DNA from: Bacteroidia bacterium
GTDB taxonomy: Bacteria; Bacteroidota; Bacteroidia; 2-12-FULL-35-15
NCBI GenBank assembly: GCA_020051175.1
Contig: JAGVJJ010000055.1
Location: 1 to 35,099 of the forward strand
Direction: 5' to 3'
Length of the DNA stretch: 35,099 nucleotides
Both the position numbers and the translations under genes were made by a program. The notes beneath the pieces were generated by a model that was not told the DNA's origin, ran no database searches, and worked only from the letters and a program-made list of their open reading frames with translations. Of this stretch, positions 15,137-24,223 are shown piece by piece (positions within the stretch are counted from its first letter, which is position 1; each line of letters opens with the position of its first letter).

Positions 15137-17653
15137 TTAACCACATTCTGAATACCCGCAGCTTTTACATTTTAAGCAACCTTCTTCATAAACCAGGCCA
15201 CCGGGGTCATTGCAGTTGGGGCATTCTTTATCCTGTAAAGGCGTTCCGGACGGGATGAACTTTTTTAATGCACGTTCAACACCATATTTCCAGGTGTTGA
15301 TAGAATCATCGTGCAGGTTAAGATGTTTTACGAGATCAATAACCTGAACAAGCGGCATACCATAACGAAGAACGCCTGAAATGAGTTTGGCATAATTCCA
15401 GTATTCTTTATTAAATGCAGTTGACAGGCCTTTTACAACAACTGTTTTATTGTTTTTATCCGTAAAATGGAAGTCATAACGGTTTTCGTTTTTATCAGTA
15501 ACTACTTTTACAATTTGACCACTTTCAACCCCTTCAGGAATGCTAAGCTCACCCAGCTTACCTGTAAATATTTCATACGGTTTATTGTCGATTAATCCGA
15601 TAAAAGCAATCCATTTTTCATTGATGTTTATAAATCTCACTACAGCGGCCTCAATACTTTCAGGGCGTTTAGGTGGAGTATTGCCGGTAGTGATTGATTT
15701 GCTTTCAGTTGATATCAATACACCGCTCCTGGCGCCTTCACGGTACACTGTAATACCTTTTAGACCTTGTTTCCAGGCCTCAAAATAAATATTTTGAACT
15801 TTTTCTTTTGTGGTAGCAGAAGGTAAATTTATTGTGGAGCTAATGGAGTGTGTGGTATATTTCTGTACAATGGCCTGTATTTTCAGGCGTTTATGCCAGT
15901 CAATTTCATTTGCTGTGGAGCCACTGTACGGGCTTTGTGCAATGGTTTTATCGGGATTTGCGGCAAGCCATTGTTTTAATTTAGGATGATAGACTTGAAA
16001 TTCCTGCCAGGAATCACCCGATGCATCAACATAGTCTACATGTGAACTTTTATCATTGGTATTGATTTTTTTTCTGCGTGTGTAATTCAGCTGAAATACC
16101 GGTTCTATGCCTGATGAGGTTTGTGACAGGATACTTATGGAACCTGTAGGTGCAACAGTGCTCAGTGAAATATTCCTTCTTCCAAACTGCATCATACGTT
16201 TATACAACTCAGGAAATTCCTGTTCCATCATTTTTATAAAATCAGATGTTGCTTCAATGGCCGGGTCGAAGCTGCTGAATTTTCCACGTTCAATTGCCAT
16301 GTCGATAGAGCTGTCAAATTCAGCCTGGCACTTTGTCCGCATCAATCGTTCTGTTTCATTTAACGCATCTTCAGAATCAAAACGCATTCCAAGTGCAGCA
16401 ATAGTATCGGCCAATGCAGTAAAGCCGAGTCCCGTTCTTCTGCCTTTTTTACCGGAATCATAAAACAATTTCCACGTTTCTTCCTCTACTGATTTAATGT
16501 GTTCCGGCTCAGGATCATTTTTTATTTTGTTAAGGATACGCTGAACATGTTCCAGTTCAAGGTCTACAAGGTTGTCCATCAGCCGCTGGGCTTCATAAGT
16601 AATTTCGTAAAACTTTTTGTAATCGAATGAAGCCTTGGTAGTAAATGGTTGGGTAACAAAACTAAAGAGATTGATAGCTATGAGGCGGCAGCTGTCACCA
16701 CCCTGCATCGCAATTTCGGAACAAGGGTTCGTTGAGATGTTCCTGAAGCCAGGATAAACGGACGAGGTAGAGTAGGAGTGCTGCCTGTCCCAGAACAACA
16801 GACCCGGTTCTGCTGTATTGTGGGCGCAGGTAATGATTGTGTTCCATAAATCACGTGCATGTATTTCTTTTGTGAATTCAGGTGTTTCTGAATCTACAGG
16901 AAAACGTAAGCGGAAGGGAGTGTTGTTTGATACTGCATTCATAAATTCATCCGATAAGCGTACTGAAACATTTGCTCCTGTTACTTTTGATAAATCCTGC
17001 TTCAGCGTTACAAACTGTTCAATATCCGGATGTGCCACATCCATTGTTATCATTAATGCACCACGCCTGCCTTCCTGTGCTACCTCGCGTGTAGTATTGG
17101 AGAACCGCTCCATAAAAGTGAATGCCCCGCTGCTTGTACCTGCAGCATTGGCAACCCGGGAGCCTGCAGGGCGTAGTGTGGATAAATCAATTCCTACTCC
17201 ACAACGCCTTTTAAAGAGCTGCGCCATTTGCTGGTCTGTATAAAATATACCACCATAGGAGTCATAAATCTTCGGTAAAACAATACAGTTGGAAAGCGAT
17301 GAATAAACATAAGGGTTACCCAGTGCCGCCATAACGCTGCCTTGTGGAATTACATATTTAAAGTCTTTGAAGTAGCCGTATATTTTGTCTTCATTTAAAA
17401 ATTCTCTTTTTTTTCCATATTCGGAAAGATGCCTGTTATCTGCGGAAATCTTGTTGTATTGTTTTTCTATGCGCGCAAATTCTTTAGCCATCCTCAGATG
17501 CATATCGTTGGGTGACAATTCAATAAAATCACCATTTGTGTTTTTTAATGCATATTTATTTATCCATGTGGAAGCTGCCAGTTCATCGCTATTGAAATAA
17601 GCAACACATTTTTCATAAACTTCCCGAAAGGAATATGTTTTAGGGATTTGCAT
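15137..17653 (-). CDS. nrdJ: Adenosylcobalamin-dependent (class II) ribonucleoside-diphosphate reductase
   Basis: 838 residues. The catalytic barrel carries S-N-C123 (redox cysteine), G-V-G-I-D-L-S-T-L-R-P-A-G, the N309-P-C311-S-E313 loop with the thiyl-radical cysteine and catalytic Asn/Glu, and P-T-G-S-I-S-I-L. Reduction of ribonucleotides to deoxyribonucleotides supplies DNA precursors with or without oxygen. Residues ~640–838 form the extra C-terminal region of this subfamily, ending in a zinc-finger-like cysteine cluster (C811, C814, C826, C829, C832, C837) that probably serves thiol exchange. No cobalamin riboswitch is evident in the 99-base upstream gap. A cREC-like gene follows. Confidence 0.95.
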   Translation of the reverse strand: MQIPKTYSFREVYEKCVAYFNSDELAASTWINKYALKNTNGDFIELSPNDMHLRMAKEFARIEKQYNKISADNRHLSEYGKKREFLNEDKIYGYFKDFKYVIPQGSVMAALGNPYVYSSLSNCIVLPKIYDSYGGIFYTDQQMAQLFKRRCGVGIDLSTLRPAGSRVANAAGTSSGAFTFMERFSNTTREVAQEGRRGALMITMDVAHPDIEQFVTLKQDLSKVTGANVSVRLSDEFMNAVSNNTPFRLRFPVDSETPEFTKEIHARDLWNTIITCAHNTAEPGLLFWDRQHSYSTSSVYPGFRNISTNPCSEIAMQGGDSCRLIAINLFSFVTQPFTTKASFDYKKFYEITYEAQRLMDNLVDLELEHVQRILNKIKNDPEPEHIKSVEEETWKLFYDSGKKGRRTGLGFTALADTIAALGMRFDSEDALNETERLMRTKCQAEFDSSIDMAIERGKFSSFDPAIEATSDFIKMMEQEFPELYKRMMQFGRRNISLSTVAPTGSISILSQTSSGIEPVFQLNYTRRKKINTNDKSSHVDYVDASGDSWQEFQVYHPKLKQWLAANPDKTIAQSPYSGSTANEIDWHKRLKIQAIVQKYTTHSISSTINLPSATTKEKVQNIYFEAWKQGLKGITVYREGARSGVLISTESKSITTGNTPPKRPESIEAAVVRFININEKWIAFIGLIDNKPYEIFTGKLGELSIPEGVESGQIVKVVTDKNENRYDFHFTDKNNKTVVVKGLSTAFNKEYWNYAKLISGVLRYGMPLVQVIDLVKHLNLHDDSINTWKYGVERALKKFIPSGTPLQDKECPNCNDPGGLVYEEGCLKCKSCGYSECG

Positions 17654-17752
17654 TTTAATTTTTTTTAATACTGATCTCCGTTTAGAAAAATTTATTCCTG
17701 CCGGAATTTACCCGGTAGTTATCCGCGTGAAGCGACCTAGGGTAATTACATA

Positions 17753-19357
17753 TTACTTCTCTGTTATGGCAGCCTGTTTGTACAGTTTCTGCATTTCACT
17801 ATCAAATCGGGTTGTGGAGGCTTCGTCCCAGTTAAGGATATTTTTCATGTAGATCAGCAGTTCATTATTCCATTCTTTTACAATTGAAATATTGAAATAA
17901 AGTGCTCCCGTACGTCTGATAAAAAAATCAGCGGGTGTAACGCACATTTCATGATTTATGCAATAATGAAGCTGCGCCCGTAACAGGAGTGGCAGTGGGC
18001 TTTGTTCCTGCTTTAAATCATGAACATAGTTAAAAAGCACATCAACGTTTGAGCCGTAACGGTTTACGAGCATTTCGGTTTCAGTACTTGTAAGTCCAAG
18101 AGCAATGCCCTTAGTTACTTGTTGTTTTGTAAAATTTTCAAAACGTACATCTCCTGTTTTACCACCGGATAGTGCAATTTGAGCTGTTGTGCATGCCGGG
18201 AGGGTTTTCCCTTCTGCCGCTTTCATTTTTTTACCAATCAGGTCTACAATACGCTGTGCCATTTTTCTGTAACCTGTAAGCTTTCCACCTGCGATGGTAA
18301 TCAACCCCGAAGCGGATTCAAAAATTTCATCTTTACGTGAAATTTCTGAAGGTCCTTTACCTGGCTTTTGTATCAATGGCCGCAAGCCTACCCAGTTTGA
18401 TTCAACATCGGAACGAGTTAGCAAAGCAGACGGAAAAATATCATTTGCACATTTTAACAGGTATGTAATATCCTCTTCTGTAATCAACGGATTGGCAACA
18501 TCGCCTTTGTAAAATGTGTCGGTTGTTCCTATATAGGTTTTGCCTTCTCTTGGTATAACAAATATCATGCGTTTGTCATACGTATCAAAATAAGACGATT
18601 GTTTTAATGGTAGTCTGTTGCCATCCACTACAATGTGTACACCTTTTGTTATGTGCAGTTTGTGCTGCAGCTGTGGTTTGTCAAGGTCATCAATATCATC
18701 TACCCAGGGGCCTGTCGCGTTAACAACATAGCGGCCTTTGATTTCAATACTCCGCCCGGTATTGACATCCTGTGCCTTAACACCGCTTATTCTACCATTG
18801 GTATAAACAAAACCAGAAGCCTTAACATAGTTAAGTGCCTGAGTCCCGCTAGCCACGGCTTCTTTCATTATCTCCATTGTGAGGCGGGCATCATCTGTGC
18901 GGTACTCATAAAAAAGTATTCCTCCAAGAAGATTGTCTTTACGCAACAAGGGTTCTGTTGTTATTGTTTGCTCCTTACTTAGTACTTTGTGCTTTTCTTC
19001 TTTCTTAACTCCTGCAAGCCATTCATAAATAGTCATGCCGAGACGTGCAGTAAATGTAGTAAGGGAGCCGTCTTTAACAATTGGAAGCAGCAGGTGTTCA
19101 GGCTTAGTGAGGTGAGGGGCATTCCTGTGCACAATGGCGCGTTCCTGTCCTACTTCGGCCACAAGCTTAAACTCCATTTGTTTCAGGTATCTCAACCCAC
19201 CGTGAATCAGTTTGGTGGAGCGGCTGGAAGTACCCGCAGCAAAATCCTGCATTTCAATAAGCGCCACTTTGAGCCCGCGTGAAGTGGCATCCAGGGCGAT
19301 ACCGGCCCCGGTAATACCTCCTCCTATAACTATAACGTCAAAGGATGTAGTGCTCAT
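17753..19357 (-). CDS. glpD: FAD-dependent glycerol-3-phosphate dehydrogenase
   Basis: 534 residues from the ATG at 19357. An in-frame TTG at 19402 would add 15 residues (549) but places a poorly fitting extension before the FAD motif. The N-terminus F-D-V-I-V-I-G-G-G-I-T-G-A-G is the dinucleotide-binding fold, followed by S-S-R-S-T-K-L-I-H-G-G-L-R-Y, a GlpD signature. The central part has G-T-T-D-T-F and A-G-G-K-L-T-G-Y-R. The C-terminal cap is the helical DAO-C domain. The enzyme oxidises sn-glycerol-3-phosphate to DHAP and passes electrons to quinone at the inner membrane. It is the last gene of the glp cluster, 68 bases after a secreted pseudo-protease gene. Confidence 0.94.
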   Translation of the reverse strand: MSTTSFDVIVIGGGITGAGIALDATSRGLKVALIEMQDFAAGTSSRSTKLIHGGLRYLKQMEFKLVAEVGQERAIVHRNAPHLTKPEHLLLPIVKDGSLTTFTARLGMTIYEWLAGVKKEEKHKVLSKEQTITTEPLLRKDNLLGGILFYEYRTDDARLTMEIMKEAVASGTQALNYVKASGFVYTNGRISGVKAQDVNTGRSIEIKGRYVVNATGPWVDDIDDLDKPQLQHKLHITKGVHIVVDGNRLPLKQSSYFDTYDKRMIFVIPREGKTYIGTTDTFYKGDVANPLITEEDITYLLKCANDIFPSALLTRSDVESNWVGLRPLIQKPGKGPSEISRKDEIFESASGLITIAGGKLTGYRKMAQRIVDLIGKKMKAAEGKTLPACTTAQIALSGGKTGDVRFENFTKQQVTKGIALGLTSTETEMLVNRYGSNVDVLFNYVHDLKQEQSPLPLLLRAQLHYCINHEMCVTPADFFIRRTGALYFNISIVKEWNNELLIYMKNILNWDEASTTRFDSEMQKLYKQAAITEK

Positions 19358-19425
19358 GGCACCGGTAATCAATACCCGGTTTTTAGCTGAAAATGCAGTC
19401 AATGGTGTAAATGGTTGTTAAATTA

Positions 19426-20601
19426 TTAAAATGATCTTATCGGTCGGAAAAAGTAGGAGAAATCTTTGTTCAGGTAATCCTGGAAACCAAAGTCAAAATG
19501 CTGATACCATGCAAAGTGGGAATCTACTTCTGAGGAACTCCAGTAATACCCGTGTTCATACCCGCCAATAATTTCCTTGTTTTCATACAGCAGGTTCAGC
19601 TCTTCTTTTGATGGCAGGTACCAGTCGGTAAAGCCTTCCAGAACAAGCTCGTTGCAAAGTCTTGCTGCAATGTTCTGGCTACCGGCACCAGCACGGCATA
19701 CGGTAATAATTTTTTTTGTGTTTTCCTGACCCGTGCCAATTCCTATCTGTGTATCATCTACAAGTGTATTGTAACATCCCCATTGTGCACGTACTCCTTC
19801 TCCATTATCAATGGATGCAATCAAGCCATGTTCACCGCTGGCATCAACGTAAAAAATAATCCCTCCGCCATAAGTCTGGCCTACTACTTTTTTGTTTTTA
19901 TTATCGTCCGCAACAATAGTCTGGTTGCTCACTCTTACCGCAACAATAAACTTCTCAAGAGCTTCTGTTTTATCGTCCATTGAAAGTCCGGAGATGGTTG
20001 TTTTGGTGGGCATCAGTGGAATTTTTGGTAGTGTTTCAATCATGTTCTGCAGGCAGGATGCTTTTGTGGCATATCCCGAACTTTGTGCCAGTTTAGAGTT
20101 AATGATTCCAACAATGTTTCCCTGGTTATCGAATAAGGGTGCACCTTCATACCCCGGTTTCATAACGCAGGAAAGCTGATAGCTGCCTATGTCATTCGGG
20201 TAACCGGATTTGGAGTTGATGATACCCTCTGTAACAGTTGTTTTTGTTTCGCCAGAGCCAGTTGGGTAGCTCATAACAAAGATTTTTTCATTCTCTTTTA
20301 CATCTCTTACCTTGAGGGCATAAGGAACAGCCCCTATAACTGCAAAAAGCGGATCGTCAATTTTCAGGATAGCAAGATCATTTGCAGGGTCGGCCTTTAC
20401 TAAATTGCCCTGGTAAGTTTTCTTTATCCCATTGTTGAAAACATCAATTTCGTAATGATAGCCGGCTTCCAGTGCGTGATTGCTTGTAGCAATATATCCG
20501 GCCGAAGATAAAACCACTCCGCTTGCACTCCATGATTGGGCCTTTGAATTAACCAGCGCAAAGCAGCAAATGATGAGGAATGAAATTTTTTTTAGCTTCA
20601 T
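19426..20601 (-). CDS. Secreted trypsin-fold pseudo-protease fused to a DUF1566 (Lcl) domain
   Basis: 391 residues from the ATG at 20601, chosen because it begins a clean signal peptide (M-K-L-K-K-I-S-F … S-K-A-Q, cleavage after ~22). An in-frame upstream start at 20661 would bury it. Residues ~25–190 look like a trypsin/DegP-like barrel with H42 (T-S-N-H-A-L) and D75 (P-A-N-D-L-A-I-L). The nucleophile motif reads G-Y-E152-G-A-P, with glutamate in place of serine, so proteolysis is not expected. Residues ~245–391 match the DUF1566/Lcl C-terminal fold (G-G-G-I-I-F-Y-V-D, W-Y-L-P-S-K-E-E-L, Y-W-S-S-S-E). It sits between glpK and glpD on the same strand. Its link to glycerol metabolism is unknown. 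Confidence 0.85.
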   Translation of the reverse strand: MKLKKISFLIICCFALVNSKAQSWSASGVVLSSAGYIATSNHALEAGYHYEIDVFNNGIKKTYQGNLVKADPANDLAILKIDDPLFAVIGAVPYALKVRDVKENEKIFVMSYPTGSGETKTTVTEGIINSKSGYPNDIGSYQLSCVMKPGYEGAPLFDNQGNIVGIINSKLAQSSGYATKASCLQNMIETLPKIPLMPTKTTISGLSMDDKTEALEKFIVAVRVSNQTIVADDNKNKKVVGQTYGGGIIFYVDASGEHGLIASIDNGEGVRAQWGCYNTLVDDTQIGIGTGQENTKKIITVCRAGAGSQNIAARLCNELVLEGFTDWYLPSKEELNLLYENKEIIGGYEHGYYWSSSEVDSHFAWYQHFDFGFQDYLNKDFSYFFRPIRSF

Positions 20602-20683
20602 AATGTAAATTTTTAAAATGGTACAGAACACAGTTTTGATTGATTCGTTCGTATACTGCACTCCGTGTAATTACTTGTATTGT

Positions 20684-22204
<1,521 letters not shown>

Positions 22205-22232
22205 CTATAAGATATTAAAATGCTCCACTAAA

Positions 22233-23030
22233 TTATTCCTGTTTATGCTTGTTTTCTCTGATGGCGAGGAACGCTACCAATAAAGTGGCTAAAGCAATCA
22301 CATGCAACATAGAATATATTTCCTGTTTAAACAGTGCTTTATAAAGTAAAGAACCCAATATCCCACCCAGTATCGGACCAACCACCGGTATCCAGGCATA
22401 TTTCCAATCGGAGCTTCCTTTGCCGGCAATTGGCAGCAGAAAGTGCGCAATGCGCGGTCCTAAATCACGTGCAGGATTAATTGCATATCCCGTTGTTGCA
22501 CCAAGCGACAAGCCAATGGCAACAATAAAACCTCCAATCACTAATGGGTTCAACCCATCTGAAAACTTGTTGGTACCAATTGCCGATAAACCGAACATTA
22601 ATATAAAGGTTCCGATAATTTCACTCAGCAGGTTAGACCAGGTTTTATGAATTGCAGGCCCTGTTGCAAAAACAGCAAGCTGTGTGCCGGGATCTTTTGT
22701 TTCTTTCCAATGTGGCAGATAGTGGATCCATACAATAACCGCTCCAATAAAAGCACCAGCGAACTGTGCTAGAATGTATGCCGGCACCAGTTCCCACGCA
22801 AAATCACCGGCACAGGCAAGGGAAATGGTAACAGCAGGGTTCAGGTGTGCACCGCTGATTGTGCCTACAGCATATATAGCAATTGCAACGGCCAGCCCCC
22901 AGCCGCTTGTTATTACTATCCAGCCGGCACTTTCGGCTTTGGTTCCTTTTAAAATAACCCCTGCTACAACACCACCTCCAAAGATGAGTAATAACATGGT
23001 TCCGATAAGTTCGCCCAGGAATGCTGACAT
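22233..23030 (-). CDS. glpF: Glycerol facilitator (aquaglyceroporin)
   Basis: 265 residues with six membrane helices and two half-helices of the MIP family. Both pore motifs are intact: N64-P65-A66 (G-A-H-L-N-P-A-V-T) and N185-P186-A187-R188-D189 (Y-A-I-N-P-A-R-D). The aspartate after the second N-P-A-R is characteristic of glycerol-conducting rather than water-only channels. It would allow passive glycerol entry across the inner membrane, feeding GlpK encoded next. Confidence 0.96.
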   Translation of the reverse strand: MSAFLGELIGTMLLLIFGGGVVAGVILKGTKAESAGWIVITSGWGLAVAIAIYAVGTISGAHLNPAVTISLACAGDFAWELVPAYILAQFAGAFIGAVIVWIHYLPHWKETKDPGTQLAVFATGPAIHKTWSNLLSEIIGTFILMFGLSAIGTNKFSDGLNPLVIGGFIVAIGLSLGATTGYAINPARDLGPRIAHFLLPIAGKGSSDWKYAWIPVVGPILGGILGSLLYKALFKQEIYSMLHVIALATLLVAFLAIRENKHKQE

Positions 23031-23069
23031 GTATGAGTGTTTTAATTGTTAGTACTATGCATTGAATAA

Positions 23070-23981
23070 TTATTTCACCTGTTCAAACAAATCCGGATAG
23101 TCACTGATGATGCCATCCACACCCATTTGTTTCAGCTCCTTTATTTTTTCGGCCTCATTCACTGTCCAGGGTATCACTTTAATACCGGCAGCCTTACATT
23201 CTTTCACAACCTCTGGTGTTAACGTGTTAAAGTCAGGTGAATAGATGGTAGGGGTGAAGCCCAGGTCTTTCAAGCGGTCTGTTAACGATTTGTCGGAAGG
23301 TGGTTCAAACAGGTAAGCCGTTTTAATAGCCGGGTACTTGCTATGAAGGTACTGCAGGGTACGAATATCAAACGATTGAATAATTACCCGGTCTTCAATG
23401 CCTTTTTCTTTGATTACAGCAACAAGCAGCTCTACAAATTCCTCCGGTTTCGGATGATAGGTACCATCCGTTTGGGGATTGGTTTTTGTTTCAATGTTGT
23501 ATTGAAGGGGTGCTACCGATTTGGCTTTTGCATAAGCTTCTGCAGAGTCGATTACTGCTGCAAGTTTTGGCTTGTGTGCTGCCATTTTCTGCTGTTTCGG
23601 GAAACGGGGATGAGGTTTCAGGCCAACATCAAACTTTTGGGTTTCCTCATAAGTCATTTCAAATATATTCAATGTCTTTTCTTCATTTTCCTCTACAAAA
23701 CTGCCATCGGGTTTGGTTGTTATTTCGTGGTTAAAGAAGGGTTCATGGCTGAGTATCACTTGCTTGTCCTTTGTAATAACCACATCCATTTCAAGGGTAT
23801 TCACTCCAATATCAATTGCTTTTTTAAAGCCCGGGATGGTGTTTTCAGGCATCAGCCCACGGCATCCCCTGTGTCCTTCTTTGTCAAATTCTGCTGCAGG
23901 AGTTGTTGAAGTATTTGTTACTGTTGTTGTAGAGCAGGAAAGCAGGACAATGCAGCTCATAAAAAAGAAAATTGGTTTCAT
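23070..23981 (-). CDS. glpQ: Glycerophosphodiester phosphodiesterase, lipoprotein
   Basis: 303 residues. The N-terminus M-K-P-I-F-F-F-M-S-C-I-V-L-L-S-C16 is a lipoprotein signal with lipobox L-L-S-C, so the enzyme is probably anchored in the envelope facing the periplasm or outside. The GDPD TIM barrel shows the catalytic H37-R38 (E-G-H-R-G), E46-N (P-E-N-T), E64-x-D66 and H79 (S-H-E-P), all needed for metal-dependent cleavage of glycerophosphodiesters into glycerol-3-phosphate and an alcohol. It heads the minus-strand glp cluster. A TAnnTTTG element lies 52–59 bases before its ATG. It likely scavenges phospholipid headgroup remnants. Confidence 0.95.
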   Translation of the reverse strand: MKPIFFFMSCIVLLSCSTTTVTNTSTTPAAEFDKEGHRGCRGLMPENTIPGFKKAIDIGVNTLEMDVVITKDKQVILSHEPFFNHEITTKPDGSFVEENEEKTLNIFEMTYEETQKFDVGLKPHPRFPKQQKMAAHKPKLAAVIDSAEAYAKAKSVAPLQYNIETKTNPQTDGTYHPKPEEFVELLVAVIKEKGIEDRVIIQSFDIRTLQYLHSKYPAIKTAYLFEPPSDKSLTDRLKDLGFTPTIYSPDFNTLTPEVVKECKAAGIKVIPWTVNEAEKIKELKQMGVDGIISDYPDLFEQVK

Positions 23982-24032
23982 TTATATACTGTTTTTCAAT
24001 AATAAAATGTATGTAAAAGGCACTTGTACTCA

Positions 24033-24040
24033 CAAAGATA
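24033..24040 (-). promoter_or_regulatory. -7 element of the glp cluster
   Basis: Minus-strand TATCTTTG (24040–24033) fits TAnnTTTG and would start transcription about 45 bases upstream of glpQ. No clear -33 TTTG is seen. A small palindrome GGAGC-T-GCTCC (24074–24084) upstream could be an operator, but this is weak. Confidence 0.4.
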
Positions 24041-24223
24041 TAATATAATTCGATTCCATATTGTTCCCGTAAAGGAGCTGCTCCGGACGCACGACATTAA
24101 TCTCAAAAAGCAGCATTTAATATACTTAGTTTACAGTTGAACTTGCAATACAATCGAATGAACGAAATTTATGTATATGGCTTTTCAGCTCCTTTATTTT
24201 TACCTGCAAAAAATTAAAGACAG

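Noticed and set aside
17654..17752. Cobalamin riboswitch upstream of the B12-dependent reductase
   Set aside because: The gap is only 99 bases, too short for the usual aptamer, and I see no B12-box-like segment.
19358..19402. TTG start of glpD 15 codons upstream
   Set aside because: The FAD-binding motif normally begins within a few residues of the N-terminus, which fits the ATG at 19357. The TTG remains possible but has no supporting signal.
23343..23909. 188-codon plus-strand open frame
   Set aside because: It lies wholly antisense to glpQ, which has a complete GDPD active site. The antisense product is Cys/Phe-rich without any recognisable pattern.
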